DNA of 64,000 nucleotides from Anthostomella pinea (taxonomy: Eukaryota > Ascomycota > Sordariomycetes > Xylariales > Xylariaceae). The translations under genes were made by a program, and so were the position numbers. This document shows positions 40,474 to 52,100 of this stretch, in pieces. Under the pieces are notes generated by a model that saw only the letters and a list, made by a program, of their open reading frames with translations, was not told the DNA's origin and did no database searches. Location of the stretch: NCBI GenBank assembly GCA_963556695.1, contig CAUWAG010000003.1, positions 682,001 to 746,000 of the forward strand, in the 5' to 3' direction. The stretch's first letter is position 1; the number at the start of each line of letters is the position of its first letter.

Positions 40474-42381
40474 GACCAGCCACGTATATTGCTTGCGTTG
40501 TATGCGTGTATAGGACGGTCAGATTAAAGTATGATGTGCTTGCGGTCTGACCTGGGGTGAACTTCAGAGAGCTTCAGGTGGCTGTGAAGGATAGCCTCTA
40601 CGGAACTTCTTTGGAGTCAGGAACAGGGAGGCGCTTCATATACATTGCTTTGATCAGAAGACTGAAAACTTGCGTTTCGGGTTCGCTTTCTTGGTTTCTA
40701 TGAAAAGAACTCCTGGCCCATCGATGACGAATGCCGGTGTCGCCGTTGGGAGAAACACGCCCCATGATAGGATCTCTGTTCTCCTAGATAGGTATATACA
40801 TAGAACCATCTACTTCCTTTCTGTGGGACCACGTAGCCTACTATGTCACCAGTACCCATTTTGGGGACCGTTGGCATCCATCCTTCCTAACAATGGAACA
40901 ATGGGGACATGGAACTTTTTATAAGGATACTGCTTGCCCCGCAAGGTTGGCGGCCGAAATCATGTCCTCCCCATACAGCCGTCGACACACACTTCAGTCT
41001 TACAATCAGTAGTCAGGCAAGGCGGTATTGCCTGTATGACGTCGCGCAAAGGCCAGATCTGCTACGGCACCTCGGACCCTTTGCTGTTTGGGCTAGATCC
41101 GACTGGAACTTCATCCTTCTCATCCTCCTCATCCTACAGCTCAACAGTGGAAGTTCTGCAACGACCAAGCCGCAAGGTCCCCAACCATGCTCCATCAATG
41201 TCGCCACTCGCGCACCTTCGTCCACATCGCCTTCACCCGACGCGACGTCAGCGACAAGTGCCTATGCATGCTTTCGCCATCATCATCATCTCCCCGGAGC
41301 TCGACGAGACGACGTTGAGGAGTCCGAGGATTACGCCGACCAGGTGGAGCAACACTTTAATGGTGGCGGCGTGCGAGCTCCCGGATCCAGACCCGCAATG
41401 TGACATGAAGCCCACCGAAAGGAAGGGGAGGCTCCATCCTCGGGTCTTCAAGTACGTGGCGGACGAACGCTGCAGCGTCATGAGGGAAGTGACTCATCCT
41501 CACTTCTCACATGGCATCTGGTACTTTCCAAGCTGCGACATTGACTTCACCCTTTATCTGCCCGTCTCACATGAGAGAGCCTGATTCTCCCTTCGAGCCA
41601 ACGTGTTAAGGATGGATACCAGAAGATCCATCGGAGGAGGTTCAAGGATTCACTACATCCTCAGTCGACATTCGACATTGTAGCCTACAGGCAGCGAGCC
41701 CAGGTGACAGAACGAGTCCGCAGAAGTGAGCGGGACGCCGGCGAAACAGCAAGGCAAACCGTAGCTTTGTGAGTCCATTCCGTACCCAGCCAGGCAGAGC
41801 TCAATCATCCACCTTTGGCCAAGCAAAGTTGTTTCCACATAAGTTTGACTAGAGCTGCTTTTCTACTCGAACTAATGTCCGGCAATTCAAATCCGCGGAG
41901 CTGTACTCCAATCGGGACCACGAGTCAAGTCGATCTGAAGCACCTGTGCACCCTGTCGGTCCACTGCTCGATGAGTGAGCAGCAGTGATGTCTGTACACT
42001 GGACAGCCAGCGCTGATGATGTCTGATGAACCAGATGTACACGCTGAAGTTGAACCGCCTGACTGCACCAATTTCGCTAGGCCAAGGAGGGCACAGCGAA
42101 CTCCATACCGCGCCGCAGTCTAGTCTCTTCCTGGGTTGTCATTCCGAGCGAAAGCGTAAGGCGTAGTGCTTGCCAAGACAATACTATTGCATGAGCTACG
42201 GCCTAGGAGGATCAGCTGAGAAATGAATTATGGGATTGCTTATGTTTGTCTGACATCACGTGAGCTGAAATAAATCTCGTGTTCCTTCGACCTCCCAAGT
42301 TCCGCCAGCAGGTTGTGAGATCCCTCGTCTTGAACTGGGCTGCATTCACACCGTGCAGGTAGTACCAACATCGCACGCATC
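40474..42381. other. Intergenic with weak open frames
   Basis: 1.9 kb. Two overlapping plus-strand frames (40909-41403 with a true ATG; 40934-41584) are the longest. One includes a hydrophobic run (WNFILLILLILQL) and an acidic patch, but neither has a signal, domain or splice pattern that decides between them. Nothing else was seen. Confidence 0.35.
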
Positions 42382-43404
42382 ATGACGCCGCACAGTCTTA
42401 AACCCATGGTTCTGGGCCTTGCCCTGGCCTTCTCCATCCAGCCGGCAGCGAGCTCGTTCAGCCTCGACACGGCCGTCCAGGATTACTGGTACTACGTGCA
42501 CAACCACCTGGCCGACACGACATCGCAGGCGTGCCTGGACGCGTACAGCGCCGACATCGACTGCGACATCACGCTTCTGGGCCTCGTGTCGTCCGGCAGT
42601 CCCAACTTTAACCCGGGCCCAGACGACCTGGAGCGCACCTGCGTCCCGTCGTGCTCCGACTCGCTCGACACCTGGGTGCAAAACGTTAAGAAGGCCTGCA
42701 GCGCCGACGGCGACGGGGCGTTAGTCAGTGGGAACGAGCTGCCGAAACCGCAGGTGCCCGTCTCGGTCATCGGCGAGGTATTCCAGTACGAGTACGCCTG
42801 GGCGTGCTCCAAGAACAGGTAAGCAGCTCAGCAGGATAAAGCTGTTTTGGCGCGTGCTGACATGCTATGTTTCCTCGGCAAAAGTTCTGGATGGTGCTAT
42901 TTCAACTACCAGACCAGCTCGGAGTGGGCCGACGTCGACTTCACCTGCACGAACGAGTGTGCGACGCAGTTCATGACGAATGGGAACAACCTGCCGGGCT
43001 CCAAGTACTGGTTCCAGGTTTATGAGCTGGCGGACCGGTCGGATTGGTGGAAGACACAATGGGCCGAGGGCTACCAGCACGCGTTGGAGTGTGCTGGAGA
43101 GGATGCGAATTCGACTTTGACGGCAGGGAGTTCAGCTTCAACGGTGCCTGCCGATGCGACGGCAACGGATACAACGGAGACGGGAAGCGCGACGAGCGCG
43201 ACGGCAACGGCGACGGACAGCGAAACGGACGCGACGAGTACGTCTTCTGATTCAATCCAAATTACGGCCTCGGAGCCCACGACCAGCTCATCAAGCTCTA
43301 CGAGTCCGACTGCGACTCTCACTCCAGCTACGGGTACCGCTGGGCGACTGAGCCCGCCCTCCATCTTTCTCGCGTGGCGATGGATTAGCAGCTTATCTAG
43401 ATAG
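42382..43404 (+). CDS. Secreted cysteine-rich, Ser/Thr-rich cell-surface protein
   Basis: Two exons, 42382-42818 and 42885-43404 (intron 66 nt, GTAAGC, branch CTGAC, acceptor AAAAG), give 318 residues. A signal peptide covers about residues 1-24 (VLGLALAFSIQPAASS). The ectodomain has two similar cysteine-bearing halves: DYWYYVHNHLADT with paired cysteines, and CYFNYQTSSEWADVDFTC. From about residue 220 it becomes a long Ser/Thr/Ala stalk, followed by a moderately hydrophobic C-terminus (PPSIFLAWRW). This fits a fungal wall protein, probably GPI-anchored, of the kind that sometimes carries LysM-like modules, but no LysM motif could be shown. Confidence 0.78.
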
Positions 43405-46400
43405 TGAGCATTCTCGGATGGATTTCATCACAGAACGTCTTGACATGCAATCATAGCAGGTTGTCAACAATATGTAGTAGAGAGGAGGATATTGACTTAT
43501 ATGTGCGTAATGTGTAATGTAGTCGTATACTTCGAAGCGCGTGGATGAGAGTCATCGTTGATTAACTATCTAAACCATAGAGACAAAGTCCATGTACATA
43601 GCAGGGGAGTAAGCTTAGACGTTCAAGTTGATAGACTGGCCTCAGCATCTAGATAGATCCATTTACCTACGTTAGCCTTGATGTTTGTTTATAAAGCAGT
43701 GATACCAGCTTATGTCGTGGTGAGATATGAGTGAGATCGTGATCAGAGCTCTTTCGTACCATACTGATCGCAACATTGTCCGCTCTACAGCGCCCCTTGT
43801 GACATTGGGCCCACGGGGTGATTAGAACCGGCAAATGGCATGTATTTCACAGCAGCCAGTGGATGACAGCCTGTAAAATTGGGAGTACATCGTTGAAACA
43901 GGTAGCTTGAGCTGTAGTTGGTAGCAAAGTGGAAGATAGATATTTACCATTGATTGTGAACCTCTGGAATCCTGGAGAAGCACCATTTCACGGAGGTCAG
44001 AGCTGCGCCCTGGGGCTGAGTCACAACCACTCTCCGGGTGGCGATTGATGCTACCAACCTCCCCAGGGCCTACTCATGGCCAGCCTGACAGAGGTAGTGG
44101 CGGGCTCGTCCCCTGCTACTCAGTTAGGATGACCATCTCATCCAAAAGGGTAGATAAATTGAGCCACCATTATTTTCCTTTGTTCACTAGGCCGACCATT
44201 TCGGTGGGAACCCCTGAAGACCACCTCATCACTACCTACACAGTGAACGCAAATGGAGCTTTCATACATTATTGGAGGCCCGGATTACCAACCTCACCAG
44301 TGGCTTTATCTGCCCTGCGTACTCTTACGCTATGGCTTCCGCTACACCGAACGTGGGAGATGCCCACTATGAATGCCCCCCTATTGATGATTATTACCCC
44401 GATATGTAAATTCAAGTTTCAACTTCTGCGTCGACTTTACGTCAAGCTCTCAGCAAATAATTGACAGCTATGGCAGACATACTACCTCACAGATGGGTTC
44501 CAGATGGCGTCTATAGTCATGCTCCAATCTTGGCAGTAACGTTACCCTATCAACCCAAGTGCCCTCCGATCAACCATCAATCCATGTGTCAAGACCCCTT
44601 CTCCGGGCTCGCGAAACGCCAACATATTCTGTTAGATTGTTGAACAGGCGATTGGCTGTTGACAACAAAGGTTGAGTTCCTGAAAGCGCAAGCAGTATCC
44701 AATAACACTCGTGAAGACGAAGGCAGTCATCAATGCTAGTCTTTGCCTTAATTCTGTCAGGGACGCATCTCGCTTGGGTCGTGCAGGTTTCCCATGGCGG
44801 TGAGCTTCGTAAGTACCAATATCCATGCACTCACTAATCCATTTCCTCAGGCTCTCGGCTTTCTTTAGCGTTCTGAATGGAAGACATGGACAGTCTTTCA
44901 AGTTATTAGAGTCCTGATAGGACAAGAGACATACAATTACGGAATGAGCCTAGACCGCCTCGTTGACACGCCGCCACCGGCAAACAAGACGGCGACCCCG
45001 AGCAGATCGTCAGTGTCGCATGTTTCAATGCAGGCATTTACCCCTATCATGCTGCAGTATGCAGGGGCGATGCGATCCATGTCGAGGTGGCTTCATCTTC
45101 AATTCAATTCCACAGCATTCAGCAGAGGAACCCCCTTCCCCATTCTTCACGCCCATGGCTGACTGAACCCTGTTCCTCTGCCTCAAGGCCACTGTAATTG
45201 GCAGTAGCAGAAGATGATAAGCACGTCCACAGGCCCGTGACGTAAGACATATCTACTTATCTCACCGCGTCTATAACGTCAGCGTACTCAAGTGATCATG
45301 GCAATACTCCGCGAGAGCTAAACACTACATGGAGTAATCATGGGAGCACTCCGCGAGAGCTAAATAATACATCAAATGTTCATGGCAACACTCCGCGAAA
45401 GCCAAATAATACAACCGCCTTCGTATGCTCCCATACCGAACCCCTGATAACCAGGAGGCCTCGACAGGACTGGTCCCGTGTAGTCATCTCCCCACCCTCC
45501 TTTGTATTACCAGCTCGCCTAGCCATAAGGAATCGAGGACAAAACTCCCTCGTCGGCCTGGTGAATATACCAATCCAGCCCGATCTGTCATCCACGGGCC
45601 TCCAGCGGCCAAGTTGGGCGCCTCCCCTTCCCCCTTGAACGCCCTTAACCCCGCAACCATACGGTGCGACGGCTGCTTACCGGGAAGGGTGGTCCCCAAA
45701 TCCAGCTCATTGGGCTGGGCGGGAGCCGAGAAGTTGTAGCGGAAATGAGACCGTTTCCGCTGTCAAAAGAAGCTTATTTTCCTGTTAGGCAGGCTGGATC
45801 GACACGGGTACCACCCTAAGTAGACAGGGCTGACTCACGAATCTTTCCTGCGTTAGGTACCCCTGAAGGCAACATGGACGGTAGGCATCACGGTTGGCTG
45901 ATGTCGCAAGTTGAGTTGTACGAGGGGTATACCGAATACGACATACCCCTAAGCCCTACCCCAGATTACCCCAGCCCTACAGCAAACAATCCTCACGTCG
46001 AATCTCGGGACCGAATCTCTTGTGTGTCGTCGTCCCAAAGCGGCGGCTTGGCGCGACGATCGCAATAGAGCTTCACTTGATGAGGCAGCGAATCACTAAC
46101 TGAAGTGATGCCTGCTTTCGGCTTATTGTTCAGCTAGAATCGCTGTAAATCCGATGGAGTCGGCCGAACTTGTCAAAACCGAAAGAGCTCCCCGGCTTTG
46201 GGACCGCCAAGGCTGAGCTTCACAGGCATGACTTCATCGTGCACGGCAGAGATTGGACTAATGTTGTTCTTGTTCTCCTCGGTGACTTGCTGCATAGCTG
46301 GGCATGGCCAGCCATGGTGAGGCCGGGTCATGGCACGCGATGTGATAGCCTACAGTCTGGGTAGTTCGTTGGGCCGTGGCCTCGCAGGAAGGCAGGCAGG

Positions 46401-46576
46401 AGATCGCGAAGTGATCTGTATAACAGTTTGCGATGCTGCAGTCTAAAACTTTCAACGATCGTTTTGTCCCTGGAACCTACCTCGACCTCACGTCTCTCCA
46501 TCAGTAATCCATCAGCCCCATCCTGAGCTCAACCAACGTAAAGACAGTCCTTCATACCCCATAAGACTCAGCAACC
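43405..46576. other. Gene-poor 3.2-kb stretch
   Basis: Only short frames, none with a domain or splice logic. It contains the 42-bp tandem repeat at 45297-45416. The last 100 bp before 46577 form the promoter and leader of the CFEM gene. Confidence 0.45.
45297..45416. repeat. 42-bp imperfect tandem repeat, about 3 copies
   Basis: Copies start at 45297, 45339 and 45381 with CATGG, each containing ACTCCGCGA followed by AG(C)TAAA- or CCAAA-like ends. The core ACTCCGCGA is constant while the spacers vary. Noncoding. Confidence 0.85.
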
Positions 46577-47129
46577 ATGCAGCCCCCCATCCTCGCCGCC
46601 GCCCTCTTCGCCGCCGCCGCCTCGGCCAAGTCATCCTCCAACTCCGACTCCGACAACCTCAGCGCAATCATCCAGGACTGGCCCGAGTGCTCGCTGGCCT
46701 GCTACGCGCAGACGGCGCAGGACGAGGGCTGCGCCGCCTCGGACTTCAACTGCGTCTGCAACAACACCATCTCGATCGCCGCCAAGATCGGGCTCTGCAT
46801 TCCCAGCGACTGCGACGGCGGCGGTATGTACATGCCGACTCGACTTCGTCCTCCCTTCTTGCTCCTCAACGATGGCTCCGTCCAGACTTACTGACTGACG
46901 TTTGAATCCACTAGCCGCCGGGAAGTCGTTCGGAGAGCTGTGTGCGCGATGGGGGGACGATCCGCAGTCGACTGAGGTCGCATCGGCCACGGCACTGCTC
47001 GCTTCCGAGATTCCTGCCACCGCAACCGCCAGCGCCAGCGCAACAGCCAGTCCTTCTGGGGCAGCTGGAAGACCGGAGATGGGCATGGGAGTGATGGGAG
47101 TTGCCGCTGCGGCAGCTTTCTTGATCTGA
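46577..47129 (+). CDS. CFEM-domain secreted protein, probably GPI-anchored
   Basis: Exons 46577-46823 and 46915-47129 (intron 91 nt, GTATGT/CTAG) give 153 residues. A signal peptide covers about 1-17. The CFEM domain has all eight cysteines: 38, 42, 52, 59, 61, 74, 79 and 92, with Asp56 in the C-x3-D-x2-C-x-C motif, the residue that ligates heme iron in characterised CFEM proteins. A Ser/Thr/Ala linker and a hydrophobic C-terminus (VMGVAAAAAFLI) suggest a GPI anchor. Family roles include heme/iron capture, wall structure and host interaction; which applies here is unknown. Confidence 0.9.
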
Positions 47130-47852
47130 TATCTCACTGGGTATCGCGCCTAGCTCAAGACACTACACCTAGTAAATCGGCTAGGAACTCGGGATATGTC
47201 TGGACGGGGCCCGAAGAGGAAGGAGGTGGGGCTATACATTGCCTCTTTGTGGGGGTGAGCGAAGGGCTGGGAACATACTAGACGACATGACAGCGCCGGA
47301 GTTGGGTGACATAGCAGGCTTCCAAGCAGATTTTGGTAACATAATGATAATGCAGATCCGGATGTCATACTCACATGAAATTGCAATGCTACCATTGATG
47401 TATGTACTGAAGCATTCGTCTTCGCAAGGTGGGTGTAAAGGGGCGATTCGGTCAGCCTGCGTCCAGAATACTAGAGGATCCTCGAGAAGGGGTGGACCTT
47501 AAGTCGACCTCAAGCACCGTGCTCTATCGTCGACTGATTGAGGGGGGCGAGTCAAGGCCAGATTGCCCATTGGCGACCCTGAAGATGCTACGCGAAATCA
47601 CGAGTTGACATGTCACAGTGTCATGAGGCTGTAGGCGCGTTAGAAATGCCATTGAAACCGTGCAAGGTGTCCTTACCTGAAAAGCCAGTGTGTGCGTGCC
47701 GACATGTCTTTCATTCTGGCGACATATCGGCTACAGCCAGTTCGTGACCAGGTGTCAGTCACACCTCCAATCCAGCTTCTCCCAGCCACAGATCACCACT
47801 GTCGTAGAGATCCCGCCAAGCTGTCGCATTCTTCCGCCGCGTATCCCATCCA
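47130..47852. other. Convergent 3' region
   Basis: 723 bp between the CFEM gene and the Y14 gene 3' ends. No gene supported. Confidence 0.5.
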
Positions 47853-48503
47853 TCACTCAATCATCGCATCCTTATCATCGTCCTTTTCCTTTCCATCCTT
47901 ATCCTCCTCCGGCGCGGGAGCAGGAGCAGGGCCAGGGCTGCGACTGCGGCTCCGGCTACGGCTGCGACTCCGTCCCCGTCCTCCTCCACGATGCGACTGC
48001 CGGGGCCCTCTGTTGCCCTTGCCCGGCGGCGGGCGCACGAACGCAAAGTCGACGCTGATGGTCTGCTCAAGCAGCTTCGTCTGGTGAGCGCCGTCGATGG
48101 CGGCGCGCGCCTCCTGGAGCGTGGGGTATTCGATGAGAGCGTAACCCTACACAGCACACAACATCGCCTCGTCAGCACACACGCACACACACACACTCTC
48201 TCTCTCTCTAATACACAATTCAGACGAAGGAAGGATAAGCAAGCTCACCTTGACATAACCACTCCGCCGATCCAGATTCAAGTGCAGATTCTTGATCTCG
48301 CCAAAGTCGCCAAACTTGTCGTGCAGGGCCTCCTCGTCGGCCTCCTCGTGCACGTTGGTGACCATGACGATCCAGCCCTCGATCGACCGTACGGCGGTCG
48401 CCTTGGAGTGGGTCTGCATGTCGCCGACCTTGGCCTGGGGCTCGCCCGCGATCGCCTGCTGCTGGTCGTTGTCCACCTCCATCTCTACCGTCGCGTCTGC
48501 CAT
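47853..48503 (-). CDS. Exon junction complex RNA-binding protein Y14 (RBM8A)
   Basis: Two exons (minus): 48503-48249 and 48146-47853; 182 residues. A single RRM spans about 43-125: [22 protein letters not shown] opens it, the exon junction falls in the RNP1 region (SGYVK | GYALIEY), and it ends near [10 protein letters not shown]. The tail is an RS-rich run ([10 protein letters not shown]) followed by acidic residues. The alpha-1 spacing and the GYALIEY motif are typical of Y14, which pairs with Mago in the exon junction complex and marks spliced mRNA in the nucleus. The 102-nt intron carries a CA/TC microsatellite (about 48176-48211). Confidence 0.9.
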
Positions 48504-49122
48504 GGTCGTTTGGTCGCGTCGGTCTATTGGTTCGTTGGTGGGGTGTGTGAGTGAGCGATTGCAGGAAGTTGTCTGTGCGGTAGGGGTTTGGTTGTGTTTG
48601 TAGACGTGCGTGGCGAAGAGTGCGAGAAGGAATTGTGTGGTTGCTTCGTGAAGGGTGGTGACCTTGAGCTGCCTGCGGTGACGTTCCTAGAAATTCGCGG
48701 TTGGTGGCAGCAGATTGAGAGAGCCGATGGCACCTGGCGCCAGCACCGCGCCAGGTGGCACATCCCCTGGGGCGTTTGACTACCACAACATCCAAGTTGA
48801 ACTCGGACGACGAAATCACCACTCCACTTTTGGAATCACAAATAGTATGAACACAGTCAGTTTATTATTGCAGCATAAAACTGAATACAATCAAGCGCCA
48901 TTCAATGTGTGATGCGCGTATTCCAACAGAAACAGGATCCAGAACTCATACAATCCCCTTTTTGACGCCAATCCATGGGTCTCGTAGCCTGACAGAAACA
49001 ATCCATACTCCCCAAGCGAACAACCGCCATATTGAAAAAGACAAACACCGTTGCTCATCTCAAGTACCACCCTGGTAAAGAGGCAATATGCCAGCAAACT
49101 CCGTATCAAGCAGGCTTCCGGA
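48504..49122. other. Y14 promoter and 3' region of the coiled-coil gene
   Basis: 619 bp. Palindromic GGCGCCAGCACCGCGCCAGG-type sequence lies at about 48735-48755. No other feature. Confidence 0.4.
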
Positions 49123-52100
49123 TCAGTAGTCCATAATGCCGTTCCATGTCGGGTCCTTGCTAAGGACGCTCATGATCGTCACGTCGACCGCTTCCACGTC
49201 CATCTCCTGTCCTCTCTGCTTCTGTCCCTCGAGGACGTCATGCAGGTCGTAGATCTGGTCTCTCTTCAGATCGCGGCGCTTTCTCAACTTCTGAATCTCC
49301 GCGTCCAGCTTCTTCCACATTCTCTTGTGAAGTGATGCATCGCAGCCGTCATAGGTAGCCTGCTTCTTAGCAATCGCAGCCGCAAGATGCTTCTCCTCAT
49401 CCTGAAGACCCTTGACGACCTTGGCAAGTGCCAACGCCGGGTCTTGTGACGGACGTAGCGTGTGCTCGTCCTCATACTTCGTCGCGGCAGCTGACTGTGC
49501 ATCGGAGACCCGGTCTGTGACAGGGACGGGTCGATCGACACGTACAGTCTGCTTCTTGCTGCATGTACCGTCCTCCTCATGTCGGTGTGAGTTTATTCGC
49601 GTGCAGACGATACAGTCGCGACACTCATGATCGTGACAGAGGTTGTTAAGAACTCGCTTTGCCGAGGCCGTAAGCACCGGCGACCCGTGCACGTCCTTCT
49701 GCTTCTCTGCAGTGTTCTTATTGCTCTCCAGAGTGACATCATCCATGACAGCCGTTCGCATAACTGGGGAGACAACCCGCGCCTTCCGCTTTTCTCCGGC
49801 CTTCTTGTGGCTTTCCAGAGTTGTATCCTCCACGGCGAAGGGTGGTGGGAGGACTGGTGAGTCGAGTCGCGCCTTTTGCTTCTGCGCAGCTTCCTGAGTC
49901 TCGAGGGTGATATCATCGATGAACAAGGCCGACGTCATGTTATCTTCGTGGTCCATTTCAAGCTCGAATCGCGTGCTGGGCGACTGCGGACGGTGGAAAA
50001 CATCCTCCTCAGCAGAGTCGCTGGGGATACTCAGTTCACTAACTCCAGACTTGACGCTGAATCGCCCAGTGAGATCTTGGTCCGACCTGCGACGGGCGGA
50101 AGTAGAAGTACTCGTCATCCTCTGCTTCTGGGAGTTCAGACGGGAAGGCTTGGTGTTCTTGAGGATACCATAAGACTGAGGCTCTTGATTGAAGTCGATC
50201 TGTTGCGTGTAGTCGTCCTGCATCGGCATGTCGGTCTGCGACGTCGTGGTTCTAGCAGACATCTCACTGACAGTGTTCTTGCCCTTAGGGTCGACAATTC
50301 GTGTCACCTTGACAGGTTTGGGCCTGCCGGTGTTGTGTGCCGAGCCGGAAGCTTTGGTCTCATGGCTAATTTCACGAACCTCGAGGTGACTGAGCCTCTT
50401 GCTGAGCTGGTCCAGCTGGGCGCTGAGCCGTTCATTTGTGGCCAGAAGTCGACGTCTGTCTTGCTTATGTTCCGAGCAATGCACGGAACACTCGGCTTGC
50501 ATGTCAATGATCTGTTGCTGTAACTCCGCGTTTTCTTTGGCGAGCTCGCGATTCTTTGCCTCAACTCGCTTCCGGAATTCCTTATACTCATTTGCACTCG
50601 CTCCAGTCTCGGCTTCCGTATGATCAAGCAACGCGTCGAGTCGCTCAATTTCATCCTGAAGATTGTGGTTGTGTCGATCGAGCAAGGAGTTCTTCTTCTG
50701 GAGTTCCTTGTTGTTATTGAAGAACTCGTCATTGTTTTGTGCGAGACTGGCGTTGTCCAGCTTGAGCATGGCCTTCTCTTCATCGAGAGCGTCGAACCTG
50801 ACCTGCAAGGACTCCTTTTGCTCGACAACATGATCAAGCCGTTCTTGAATATCGCGCAGATTCTCCTTGAGCTCGTCCTTCTGGCGACTCACCAGACTGT
50901 TGTGCGAGCGCAGAGACTGGTTTTCTTCAAGCATAGCCTTCCACTCATGCCGAATGGTCTTATTATCGCTGCGTAATGAGTTATTCTCCAGCTGAAGGGT
51001 ATTGCCACCCTCAGTGTTATTAATGTCGCGGACCGCTTCAAGCTGTCCGCGGGTTGTGTTGATCTCGGTGTGGAGGCGTTTGATCGTTCTGAGGTGCTCA
51101 TCAGCACTCTTGCGCAACGCCTCGTTCTCTTGCTCAAGGGAGTTGATCTCTTGGGTGTTCTCGTTCTGGATGGATTGGAGTTGTGCTCGAGCAGCATTCA
51201 GGTCGGACTGGAGACGTCTGATCGTATTGACGTGTTCAGTGCTGTGTCGAAGCGCTCCATCGCGTTCAGCAACGTACGATTGGGTGTGAATCTCGTTGAT
51301 GCTGATCTTGCGATTGGCCTGCTCGAGACGAGCTTGAAGAGAAGCGACTTGTTCTTCCAGATCTATGAAAATCAGTCGGCTGGCCTCATGGGACAATTTC
51401 ATACAAGAACACGTACCAGTTTTGCGGGCGCTGAGCTGCTCCAGCATTGAGCCTTCCGAGTCTGAGCCCATGGCGCTGTCCTTCCGCGACTTGAACTTGG
51501 CAATTTGGACCTGAAGATCATGTACCTCTCCCTGAAGCTGCTCTGCCTGCGCCGAGACCAGCTCGTCATGATCCTTCAAGGCATAAATTTCGTCTCGGAT
51601 CTTATCGAGAGAGACAAAGATCTTCTCCTCTTCTTCAGGGATGGCAATGCCTTCGAAGTCGGCGTGGTGATCCGCAGACAGCTTGGTCTCGCGGTCGTGA
51701 ACTCTGCCATGCTTGACAAAGATAGGGATACCATTTCGAAGAGAGGACCACTTCAAGGCACCCGACACGAAGTCGTTCATATACGTGAGATTGGGTAGAA
51801 AGAATGAGCGAGCAGTCTGATTGGCAGCTCCAGAGCTCATGTCGTGGTTATTGCTGCTCAGTCGCGCGCGTCGGTCCATCTGCGCCTGTGCCGCATTCGG
51901 GGTTGTCGCTGCAGTGGAGCGAGACTTGGGTGAGCTCTCTTTCGACGACTGCTTGACAGCGGATTCGATGGACTCGTTGGATTGGGTCTTCTTGGTCTGG
52001 GCAGTCTTGAGCGTCTCGAGGAGCGTGGTGACATTGGCATTGCCACGTCGAGAGTTGGAGTCCTTTCTGGTGTTCTTCGCTTGGTCCTTGTTCTCGGGGG

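Noticed and set aside
40909..41584. Two overlapping plus-strand frames (164 and 216 codons)
   Set aside because: They compete in different frames and lack domains or a signal peptide; not enough to call a gene.
47861..48554. Long frames opposite and beside the Y14 gene
   Set aside because: Shadows of the RS-rich and RRM coding sequence; Y14 explains the region.
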